A DNA stretch of 32,970 bases from Oligoflexales bacterium. GTDB taxonomy: Bacteria; Myxococcota_A; UBA9042; DTJE01. The notes beneath the pieces are model-generated. The model was not told where the DNA came from. It saw only the letters and a program-made list of their open reading frames with translations, and did not search any database. A program made the position numbers and the translations under genes. Shown here one piece after another: positions 7,426 to 14,895 of this stretch (position 1 is the first letter of the stretch; every line of letters starts with the position of its first letter). Location of the stretch: positions 1-32,970 of the forward strand of contig DUVQ01000171.1 in assembly GCA_012840965.1 (NCBI GenBank), written 5' to 3'.

Positions 7426-8682
7426 ATGTATCAGGATTCAAAGCTTATTAAGAGCACTGGCTTGTTGGTGGCAGCTGTTTTTTGCAGTTTGGCTTTGGTC
7501 TGGACCACTGGATGTGGTTCAGATGATGCTGCCAAGGGGGCAGAAGTAACGGAAACTATGTGCAACAAGCTGAAGACCTGTTCCAAGCTTGACGTCTGGG
7601 GTTATGAAAGCCTTGATCAGTGTACAGAGGATATTCAAGGGGTGTGGAACAAGTACAAAAAATGCCATGACGAAATTGAGGCCGTTGTCAAATGCGTTTC
7701 AGGTGTTGCTTGTGAAGAAGCTGAGCCCGAAAAACTGGCAGTTCCATGTGGGGCCAAATATAACGCACTTATGACCTGTATAGAAGAGGTTGATGCAGAG
7801 CCCGATGAGCAAGAACCGGACCCCAGACTAAATGACATGATGGAGGATATGTGCGACAGGATTGTCGACTGTTCAAAGCTTGATGTCTGGGATTACGCAG
7901 ACAGGAAACAATGCATGAGGGATAGTATGTGGTACTGGAGCCAGTATGGACAATGCATTGACTCCCTGGAAGCTGCAGCTAATTGTGCCCTGGGTCTTGA
8001 GTGTGAACAAATTGAGCCTCAACTAATCGGAGAGCAGTGTCCGCAATGGCAGGCAGTAGAGGACTGCGTGGCAGGGGGAGATGAAAATCCAGATGAGCAA
8101 GAACCGGACCCCAGACTGAATGCGATGATGGAGGCGATGTGTGACAAGATTGTGGACTGTTCAAAGCTTGATGTCTGGGATTATGCAGACAGAGAACAAT
8201 GCATGAGGGATAGTATGGGGTACTGGAGCCAGTATGGGCAATGCATAGACCCTCTGGCAGCTACTGCAGACTGTGTCCTAGATCTTGAGTGTGAATATGT
8301 TGAGCCTCATCTAATTGGAGAGCAGTGTCCGCAATGGGAGGCAGTAGAGGACTGCGTGGCAAAGGTTGATGAAAATCCACGGGAGCCAGACCCGGATCGT
8401 CCAGGGGATTTTGAGGTGGCTGAAGCTCTGTGCCATAAGCTTTATGGCTGTTCAAAGCTTGACACCTGGAGTTTTGAAAGCCTTGAACATTGCATTGACG
8501 ACAGTTTACAGCAGTGGACCCAGTACGAACAATGCCGACGTGAAATGGTAGCTGTTGGCGAATGCGCTGTAGGTGTTCCATGTGAGGAGATTGACCCTGA
8601 GCAATTAGTAACTCACTGTGGGGAACAGTGGGACATATTTTCGCGCTGCATGGAAAAGGTTGATGAGGACCGGAATCGGTAA
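7426..8682 (+). CDS. Eight-cysteine-domain lipoprotein C (four domains)
   Basis: Largest of the tandem set, 418 residues, with GGAGG before the ATG. The lipoprotein signal ends LVWTTGC (Cys30). Four eight-cysteine domains follow, separated by acidic Pro-rich linkers (DEQEPDPR). Spacing is 5, 13, 13, 9, 5, 11, 9; domains 2 and 3 have 8 instead of 9 in the last interval. Domains 2 and 3 come from a 288-bp duplication about 88% identical by hand count, so the array has expanded fairly recently. The conserved core around the second cysteine is CSKLDxWxY. It looks like a rod- or bead-like surface lipoprotein. I do not recognise the domain and infer no activity. Confidence 0.86.
   Translation: MYQDSKLIKSTGLLVAAVFCSLALVWTTGCGSDDAAKGAEVTETMCNKLKTCSKLDVWGYESLDQCTEDIQGVWNKYKKCHDEIEAVVKCVSGVACEEAEPEKLAVPCGAKYNALMTCIEEVDAEPDEQEPDPRLNDMMEDMCDRIVDCSKLDVWDYADRKQCMRDSMWYWSQYGQCIDSLEAAANCALGLECEQIEPQLIGEQCPQWQAVEDCVAGGDENPDEQEPDPRLNAMMEAMCDKIVDCSKLDVWDYADREQCMRDSMGYWSQYGQCIDPLAATADCVLDLECEYVEPHLIGEQCPQWEAVEDCVAKVDENPREPDPDRPGDFEVAEALCHKLYGCSKLDTWSFESLEHCIDDSLQQWTQYEQCRREMVAVGECAVGVPCEEIDPEQLVTHCGEQWDIFSRCMEKVDEDRNR
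7804..8379 (+). repeat. 288-bp in-frame tandem duplication inside lipoprotein C
   Basis: Two adjacent 288-bp (96-codon) units, 7804-8091 and 8092-8379, each begin GATGAGCAAGAACCGGACCC and end GATGAAAATCCA. Hand comparison gives about 35 differences, roughly 88% identity. Each unit encodes one linker plus one eight-cysteine domain, so duplication adds exactly one module without changing frame. Confidence 0.9.
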
Positions 8683-8728
8683 GAACTTGATGTTTTAGGG
8701 CGCGGTGTAGGGAAAGCCGCTAAATCTT

Positions 8729-8757
8729 TTGTAACCAATCAATACTTCTGTTAGTCT
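8729..8757 (+). promoter_or_regulatory. Putative promoter of lipoprotein D
   Basis: TTGTAA, 17-bp spacer, TAGTCT with TGT preceding. The 14-mer ACTTCTGTTAGTCT (8744-8757) is identical to the one upstream of lipoprotein C. GCTAAGGAGG before the start codon is also shared. Confidence 0.6.
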
Positions 8758-8790
8758 TCAGGCCTGGAATCTAAAGCTAAGGAGGCACAG

Positions 8791-9186
8791 ATGCGTCAGG
8801 ATTCAAGACTTAATAAGGGCGGCAAGATTAGGTTTTCAATTGCATTTTGCAGTGTGGCCATTTTTGCGATCTCGATTGCCGGATGTGGTTCAGATGGCGG
8901 CAAAATAGATGCTCTTTGCTCAAGGCTGGACACCTGTTCCAAGCTTGATCAACTGGGCTACACAAGTTATGACCACTGTGTAAGCTCAAACAAATTTATA
9001 TGGGATGGAGTTCCACAATGTAATGATGCAATGGCAGATTATATGAGCTGTGTTGCTGGTCTTGAATGTGAGCAGCTGACACAGATCCAACTTGTAGAGC
9101 TTTGCGAAGACGAGGTGCATGCATACATGAATTGTTCCCAGCCAGTTGCTGATGAACAAGATGAGGAGGAAGAGCATCTGGATTGA
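8791..9186 (+). CDS. Eight-cysteine-domain lipoprotein D (single domain)
   Basis: The shortest paralogue, 131 residues, with AAGGAGG before the ATG. The N-terminus MRQDSRLNK resembles those of A and C. The signal peptide ends SIAGC (Cys32), the best lipobox of the four. One eight-cysteine domain follows with the standard spacing 5, 13, 13, 9, 5, 11, 9. The protein then ends in an acidic tail DEQDEEEE that resembles a linker with no next domain. The phosphomannomutase gene starts 26 bp after the stop, so the two are probably cotranscribed; whether this has functional meaning is unclear. It could represent the minimal functional unit of the family. Confidence 0.83.
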   Translation: MRQDSRLNKGGKIRFSIAFCSVAIFAISIAGCGSDGGKIDALCSRLDTCSKLDQLGYTSYDHCVSSNKFIWDGVPQCNDAMADYMSCVAGLECEQLTQIQLVELCEDEVHAYMNCSQPVADEQDEEEEHLD

Positions 9187-9212
9187 CAACACCCTGCCCC
9201 ATGGAGACATCA

Positions 9213-10604
9213 ATGAAATTACCCGCCTGTTTTAAGGCTTATGATATTCGCGGACGTGTACCCGATGAACTAAACGAAGAACTGGCCTTTGGAATTGGCC
9301 AGGCCCTAGTCCAGCTGCTGCGGCACGATAGAAACGATGGTCTGGGAGAAGGCGAACGCAAAACGGGCGACCGAATCGTGGTCGCGGTTGGCAAAGACGT
9401 TCGCCTGACATCTGAAAGCATCAGCGCGGCTTTAATGGGCGGCATCACCACTGCTGGAGCCGACGTCATCGACATAGGCCTGTGTGGCACAGAGATGGTT
9501 TATTTTACCGTCTTTTCCAAGGGTTTGGACGGTGGTGTAATGGTAACTGCCAGCCACAATCCAATGGACTATAACGGCATGAAGCTGGTGAGGGTGGGTG
9601 CTAGGCCAATTTCTGGAGATACTGGACTCCATGAACTGGCCCGCGCTGCAGTTGCAGGGGGCTTTCAACCATCTGCCCAACCTGGTCAAGTTACAAAAAG
9701 TGACATCCTGGAAGATTATGTTGCTCATTTGAAGCAATACTATGATCCCGCGATCTTAAAGCCATTGAAAATCGTGTTTGATGCTGGGAATGGTTGTGCA
9801 GGCCCGGTGGTCAGGCGAATTTCGCAAGACCTACCATTTGAGGCTATTGAAACCCGTTTTGAACCAGATGGCACCTTTCCCAATGGCATTCCTAATCCGC
9901 TGCTTCCTGAAAATCGTGATTTTGCGGCAAAGGCCGTGATTAAGCACAAGGCTGACCTTGGAGTGGCCTTTGATGGCGATTTTGACAGGTGTTTCTTTTT
10001 TGATGAAACGGGCGAATTTGTTGAAGGATATTACATAGTTGGACTTCTGGCTAAGCAGGCCTTGAAAAAGGCACCTGGCAGCAAAATCATCCATGACCCA
10101 AGGACCATGTGGAACACTGTCGAGGTCGTAAAAAGAAACGGCGGACAACCAGTGTTATCAAAAACAGGTCACGCCTTCATCAAAGAGCGCATGCGCCAAG
10201 AAGACGCCTATTATGGAGGCGAAATCAGCGCACACCACTATTTTAGCCAGTTCAACTACTGTGATTCAGGCATGATTCCATGGCTTTTGATAGCGCAATC
10301 AGTATCTCAGGAGCCCTTATCATCGTCAGTGAACGCGATGATTGCCGCCTATCCATGCTCTGGAGAAATCAACAGTACGGTAGCTGATATTGCGGCGACC
10401 ACGGACAATATCGCAAAAGTGCTGATTCCACAAGCTATTTCAATAGACAGAACTGACGGTCTTAGCCTGGAATTTGAAAAATGGCGCATGAATTTAAGAG
10501 CTTCTAACACTGAGCCTTTACTGCGCCTAAACGTGGAAACTAGAGCAGACCCGGACTTGCTGGCACAAAAGACCGAAGAAGTGTTGGCCTTGATCAGAGG
10601 CTAA
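9213..10604 (+). CDS. manB: Phosphomannomutase (CpsG/ManB type)
   Basis: The 463-residue enzyme interconverts mannose-6-phosphate and mannose-1-phosphate, the step before ManC in GDP-mannose synthesis. It resembles E. coli CpsG along its length: CFKAYDIRGRVPDELNE at the N-terminus, the phosphoserine loop TASHNPMDYNGMKLV, the metal loop FDGDFDRCFFFDE, the sugar loop YGGEISAHHYF and the phosphate-binding RASNTEPLLRLNVE. The start at 9213 is chosen because GGAGA lies 6 bases upstream and the protein then begins MKLPACFKAYDIRG like its relatives. An earlier in-frame codon at 9183 would overlap the lipoprotein D stop. A variable insert at residues 43-54 (rich in Arg, Gly, Glu) follows the first helix. 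Phosphoglucomutase side activity is possible. Confidence 0.93.
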   Translation: MKLPACFKAYDIRGRVPDELNEELAFGIGQALVQLLRHDRNDGLGEGERKTGDRIVVAVGKDVRLTSESISAALMGGITTAGADVIDIGLCGTEMVYFTVFSKGLDGGVMVTASHNPMDYNGMKLVRVGARPISGDTGLHELARAAVAGGFQPSAQPGQVTKSDILEDYVAHLKQYYDPAILKPLKIVFDAGNGCAGPVVRRISQDLPFEAIETRFEPDGTFPNGIPNPLLPENRDFAAKAVIKHKADLGVAFDGDFDRCFFFDETGEFVEGYYIVGLLAKQALKKAPGSKIIHDPRTMWNTVEVVKRNGGQPVLSKTGHAFIKERMRQEDAYYGGEISAHHYFSQFNYCDSGMIPWLLIAQSVSQEPLSSSVNAMIAAYPCSGEINSTVADIAATTDNIAKVLIPQAISIDRTDGLSLEFEKWRMNLRASNTEPLLRLNVETRADPDLLAQKTEEVLALIRG

Positions 10605-10640
10605 TCTGTACTTTACGCTATCCGCAAAATTCCAACGAAA

Positions 10641-11666
10641 TCAGCCTTGAATCGGCAGTAGCTTCAAGACATACCACATTCCCATAGACACCAAAGCAGT
10701 TCCAGGGATGGTCAGGATCCAAGCCCCGACGATTCTTAGGGCCACGCCCCATCTGACGGCTGAAAACGAAGTTACCGACCCAACACCAATGATAGACCCA
10801 GTAATAACGTGAGTAGTTGAAACCGGAATCCCCCCAAGGGTTGATATCAGAATTGACGTGGCAGCAGCTGTTTCCGCGCAAAAACCGTGAACAGGCCTTA
10901 GCTTTGTCATTCGCATGCCCAACGTCTTAATTACGCGCCAACCACCAGCCATAGTTCCAAGTGAAATTGCAAGCGAGCTGGCCACAGCAACCTGCCAGGT
11001 GACTTGGAATTCAGCAAAGCCAAACCACTTTTCAAGATAACCTGTTGAAAACAACAAAACAGTAATAATTCCCATGGTTTTTTGAGCGTCATTCAGTCCA
11101 TGGCCAAGACTGTAAAAGGCGGCTGAAAGCAACTGAAGCTTGCGAAACCAATCGTTTACCTTTCTTGGGCGGGCCTTGCGAAACATCCACATCACCGCAA
11201 TCATGAAGATGTATCCCAGGATCCCCCCCATAACTGGGGCGACAACGATAAACAAGCCAATTAGCAAAATACCGCGTGGCATCAATGTGGAAAAACCGGA
11301 CGCTTGCGCTATGGCTGTTCCAATCAGGCCACCTACCAAAGCATGAGAAACGCTGATAGGTAAACCAAGTCGAGTACAAATCCAGGTCCAAAACACCGCA
11401 CCAAGCAAAGCTGAAAGAATGAAAACCGCATTGACGGTATCAGGGTCGACGATGCCCTTCCCTATCATTCCAGCTACTTTGAAGCCAAAAACCAGTCCAA
11501 TCCCAACGGCGAAGAAGTTAAAAAAGGCAGCCCACAACACAGCAAGCCTAGGACTTAATACTCGCGTGGAAACTATGGTCGCTATAGAGTTGGCCGCGTC
11601 GTTCATGCCGTTTAGAAAGTCAAACAGCAACGCCACAAAAACGGTCACAATTACCAGGGTAAGCAT
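10641..11666 (-). CDS. Inorganic phosphate transporter, Pit family
   Basis: This 341-residue integral membrane protein has about ten hydrophobic segments. It carries the two internal-repeat signatures of the PiT family: DFLNGMNDAANSIAT near the N-terminus and GHGLNDAQKTMGII in the middle, plus GLPISVSHALVGG and GIPVSTTHVITGS. Pit proteins import metal-phosphate by proton or sodium symport. Its partner, a DUF47 protein, lies immediately upstream (about 48 bp), the usual arrangement. The ATG at 11666 is preferred over a GTG at 11675, since GGAAGG lies at proper distance from the former and almost touches the latter. The 3' end faces manB with 36 bp between them. The symbol pitA is not given because the sodium or proton type cannot be told. 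Confidence 0.93.
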   Translation of the reverse strand: MLTLVIVTVFVALLFDFLNGMNDAANSIATIVSTRVLSPRLAVLWAAFFNFFAVGIGLVFGFKVAGMIGKGIVDPDTVNAVFILSALLGAVFWTWICTRLGLPISVSHALVGGLIGTAIAQASGFSTLMPRGILLIGLFIVVAPVMGGILGYIFMIAVMWMFRKARPRKVNDWFRKLQLLSAAFYSLGHGLNDAQKTMGIITVLLFSTGYLEKWFGFAEFQVTWQVAVASSLAISLGTMAGGWRVIKTLGMRMTKLRPVHGFCAETAAATSILISTLGGIPVSTTHVITGSIIGVGSVTSFSAVRWGVALRIVGAWILTIPGTALVSMGMWYVLKLLPIQG

Positions 11667-11714
11667 GTTAGGCACCTTCCCTTTGAATTAGAAATCGTCA
11701 GGGTCAAGCATAAA

Positions 11715-12338
11715 TCAGGTGTTTTCCAACACTATGCCCTCAAAGAGGTCAGCCGCATCCTCGGCCCTGTCGGTGGCCTCTTCAATCAATTCCAGGATTT
11801 CTTTCCATTTGATTAGCTCAAATGGGTCTTTTTCTTCCCTAAACAGCCTAGCCATGGCGCTTCGCCTGATGGCGTCGGCCTCATCCTCGTGGCGACGCAC
11901 CTCGCGACACATCTCTTCGATCTGCTCGGCATTCTTCTTCAGGTTGGGTAACGCCTGAGTCATCTTAAGCAACAGTCTGGCAGCATCTATGACCACCTGA
12001 GTTAATGCCGCAGCCTCAGAAATCATCTCATCCGGTATATAGAGTTCGATTCTTGACGCCGCCGCATCCATCAGGTCAACAACGTTATCCAGTTCCAGGA
12101 TCAGCGAGTGGATGTCACTGCGATCCAAGGGCGTGATAAAGCTACGATGCAGATGATCCATCATCGCTCGTACCGACCCATCGGCTTCGTGCTCTAATGC
12201 TTTGATCCTTCTGGATAATCTGGTTGCATCTCCGCCATTTACCAGATTCAACAGCTCTTCAGAGACCTCAACGCCAACCTTTGCAACCTCTTCAAGTTTT
12301 TCATAAAAAAGGTCATCCTGGGGTATAAGAAACTTCAT
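11715..12338 (-). CDS. DUF47 PhoU-like accessory protein of the Pit transporter
   Basis: The 207-residue, wholly helical, charged protein begins MKFLIPQDDLFYEKLEE and has the PhoU-like pattern of paired helices: ALEHEADGSVRAMMDHL with a metal-ligand type ExxxD, and VRRHEDEADAIRRSAMARLF. This is typical of DUF47 (YkaA/TIGR00153) proteins, which are encoded with PiT transporters and thought to regulate them. The ATG at 12338 follows GGAGGCAGGC; a TTG at 12350 falls inside the ribosome site. Upstream is a 200-bp AT-rich divergent region shared with the large lipoprotein gene. Assignment rests on fold-type motifs and on the adjacent transporter. Confidence 0.9.
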   Translation of the reverse strand: MKFLIPQDDLFYEKLEEVAKVGVEVSEELLNLVNGGDATRLSRRIKALEHEADGSVRAMMDHLHRSFITPLDRSDIHSLILELDNVVDLMDAAASRIELYIPDEMISEAAALTQVVIDAARLLLKMTQALPNLKKNAEQIEEMCREVRRHEDEADAIRRSAMARLFREEKDPFELIKWKEILELIEEATDRAEDAADLFEGIVLENT

Positions 12339-12539
12339 GCCTGCCTCCAAATAACCAAGGTCTGATGTAACTATGCAAAGTAAACTCCAACTGCGGTATT
12401 ATCTACACACAAAATAAATCCACAACTAAAAAATTTTGGTCAAAAATAATAAAAGAAAAAAATTAGCCAGTTGCACTCTAAAAAGGTGAACTTTTCGGGA
12501 TTAACGTGTAGGATTTCGCAGCTTGTATTGGAGGTGCCT

Positions 12540-14855
12540 GTGAAAAGACAATCTTTTAAAGCTTTTAGACTCGCGACAGCATTAACCATGGCTGTAGCCT
12601 GCGGTTTCGTTGCGTGTGGTGACGATGTTGATGACAAAACTGATGTCCTCAAACCTGATGCGGTTGGCGACTCTCACTTGGATTCGGAAACTCCGGGTGA
12701 AGACATAGATGACGTTGATAGGCCGGACACGGATGTAGAGCCCGACGATGGCGTAGAGCCTGATGACGGTGTGGAGGCTGGTGATGATGGCGAAGAAGTT
12801 GACGTTGAACCAGACATGGAAGAGCCTCCCATGCCAGAATTGCTCACCAAGGTACCACTTGTTGCAGTACCGGATCCATTGGCTGGCACTGATCTCGTCA
12901 GTTGCCCGGTTTATCTGGAGTCTAAAGAGGTAGTCAGTGAAGACCCGGAAGTGGCAGGGTACTATCTTTGCGACATCTACGACGCAAAAGTTGGTGAATT
13001 CGTTGACCCAGACCCATTGCTAGAAAGGGCCTATCTCTTTGATCGCTGGCGAGATCTTTACAACTCTCCGGTTGGCCAAGCCGTTGATCGGGACTTTAAC
13101 TCAGGTACTACGCCCGATATGCCTGAGGAAGAGTGGGCAACCCAAGAAAAGCTTTATGGCTATATGGGGTCTGGTGATGGCGGGATCTGGACTGGCTGGT
13201 CTACAGTAGCAGCCATCTTGCGATATTCCCAGACTGGGACAGAGGCCGACTATCAGCGCATGGAAAAACAGGTCTATGACATGTTGACGATGTATGAAGT
13301 AACCGGAATCCCAGGATATCTTTCACGTTACCATTTCCTTAAGGTCGCGGATAACGCACCAAGCACTAACGAGATTATTCTACGTCGCGAAAGTCAAATT
13401 GACCCTAATGATCATCACTACCGAACAATTCCGGAGTCTGCATTAAAGTACCTTCCAGATGAGTACCAGAATGGTTACACCGATGGCGAAGGAAATGTGT
13501 GGAAGGGTACACCCATGTGGAAAGGTCGCCCTTCCATTGACCAGAACACCGGCCCTATGACTTCCTTGCCTATGGCCTACCATCTGATCCGAGACCAGGA
13601 CATTAAGGACCGAATCGTCCATCACTTATCCTGTTATGCAAAGCGTTTGCAGCGCATTGAGATCATCAATATTCAATCAAATCCGGACCTGATTGCTGCA
13701 CTGATGGCTTACTTTGCCGCTGGCGAGCTCAGTATGGACGATGATGACATTGATTTAACCAAGCTGGACAAGGTCGTTGGTTATGTGTCCCGCCAAGTCA
13801 ACCCTGCCAACGAAGCTAAGTTTGACTTTGGCTGCCCAGAAACGATGCAGCTAGAACCTTGGCGCGTCATCGATGCTACAGCAGATGATTTCATGATAGA
13901 TTTGCTCAACTTGGTCCTAGACATGGGTACCAAAGATGGCCGTGAGGAGCAAATAGACCACTTCTACTGGCCGAGCATCCGTGGCGGCGATGCCATGCAC
14001 CTGATGCACCTAATGACAATGAACTACTACTTTACGGGTGACGAGCAATATCGTGAATTCCTCTATAAAGTGTTGATCAATGACATAAAGGCCGACCAAG
14101 TGATGCTGACAACCGGGGCCTTTTCTCTGCCCAAATACTGCAAATCATTCTACGGGGATCAAATCACCTACGGTCCGTGGTGGAGCTTTATTCATCTGCT
14201 TGATGACAGCCCTCTGCGAGACCAGGTGCAGCGAGCCTACCACGAGGAGATGTGGGACAAACTGGTTAAAGGCCACGCAAACTTAGACTTTGAGATCATG
14301 TATGCTGGGGCCCTAGAGCCAGAATTCGCCCTTGATAGGCAGGAGGCGCTGGATGAGGCACTTGCCTTGCTGCCATTCATGGGTGGTAATGGTTGGCTTG
14401 GTGGGAAACTGATTTTAGACGGGCCTCGACGCAATTACCCTCTAACACCCGATTTTGTGATGGAACACGCCCCAGAAGGCTACGAGGCAGTGTGTCCGAC
14501 CCAACACGAATACGATATTTGCACAGCCGAAGTCAACGTCATGGGTGTCAAGCTTCCAGCACTTGGTGTTGATCCCTTCGACTGTACTGGTAGCGACTGG
14601 GAATGCCCCCTTCCGGACGGGAAATGTACGGCCAAGATGACTAACAAGGCGCTGCCGCCACACCTGCGCCCTCACACGGATTTCCTATGGCAGCGCAATC
14701 CCTTTGCCATTGGCACATATCCAGGTGCTAACGGGGCCCGCCAGTACGCAGGATCGGACTATTCAGAGCCATACTGGAACGCAATGCGCTATGGATTCAT
14801 CACCGAAGGAATCGGACAAGTCCTAGCGTGGAAGAAGATACCAGTAGTCAAATAA
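12540..14855 (+). CDS. Large envelope lipoprotein of unknown function
   Basis: The 771-residue protein starts with GTG at 12540, placed by GGAGG 5 bases upstream. A start at 12471 would put 23 residues before the signal peptide. The signal sequence KRQSFKAFRLATALTMAVAC ends GFVAC, the likely lipid-attachment site. Next comes an acidic linker with VEPDDG repeats (residues about 55-100), and then about 650 residues rich in Trp, Tyr and Asp. Sequences such as LYGYMGSGDGGIWTGWSTVA, MEKQVYDMLTMYEVTG and GDAMHLMHLMTMNYYFTGDE look like paired helices, as in (alpha/alpha) toroid proteins including some glycosidases and lyases. That comparison is a weak inference; no catalytic motif is identified. Four cysteines cluster near the C-terminus (CPTQHEYDIC, CTGSDWECPLPDGKC). 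It stands alone, divergent from the Pit operon. Confidence 0.82.
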   Translation: MKRQSFKAFRLATALTMAVACGFVACGDDVDDKTDVLKPDAVGDSHLDSETPGEDIDDVDRPDTDVEPDDGVEPDDGVEAGDDGEEVDVEPDMEEPPMPELLTKVPLVAVPDPLAGTDLVSCPVYLESKEVVSEDPEVAGYYLCDIYDAKVGEFVDPDPLLERAYLFDRWRDLYNSPVGQAVDRDFNSGTTPDMPEEEWATQEKLYGYMGSGDGGIWTGWSTVAAILRYSQTGTEADYQRMEKQVYDMLTMYEVTGIPGYLSRYHFLKVADNAPSTNEIILRRESQIDPNDHHYRTIPESALKYLPDEYQNGYTDGEGNVWKGTPMWKGRPSIDQNTGPMTSLPMAYHLIRDQDIKDRIVHHLSCYAKRLQRIEIINIQSNPDLIAALMAYFAAGELSMDDDDIDLTKLDKVVGYVSRQVNPANEAKFDFGCPETMQLEPWRVIDATADDFMIDLLNLVLDMGTKDGREEQIDHFYWPSIRGGDAMHLMHLMTMNYYFTGDEQYREFLYKVLINDIKADQVMLTTGAFSLPKYCKSFYGDQITYGPWWSFIHLLDDSPLRDQVQRAYHEEMWDKLVKGHANLDFEIMYAGALEPEFALDRQEALDEALALLPFMGGNGWLGGKLILDGPRRNYPLTPDFVMEHAPEGYEAVCPTQHEYDICTAEVNVMGVKLPALGVDPFDCTGSDWECPLPDGKCTAKMTNKALPPHLRPHTDFLWQRNPFAIGTYPGANGARQYAGSDYSEPYWNAMRYGFITEGIGQVLAWKKIPVVK

Positions 14856-14895
14856 ACTAGTTTGCCCCTATTCCCCTCACCCTTCACACTTCACC

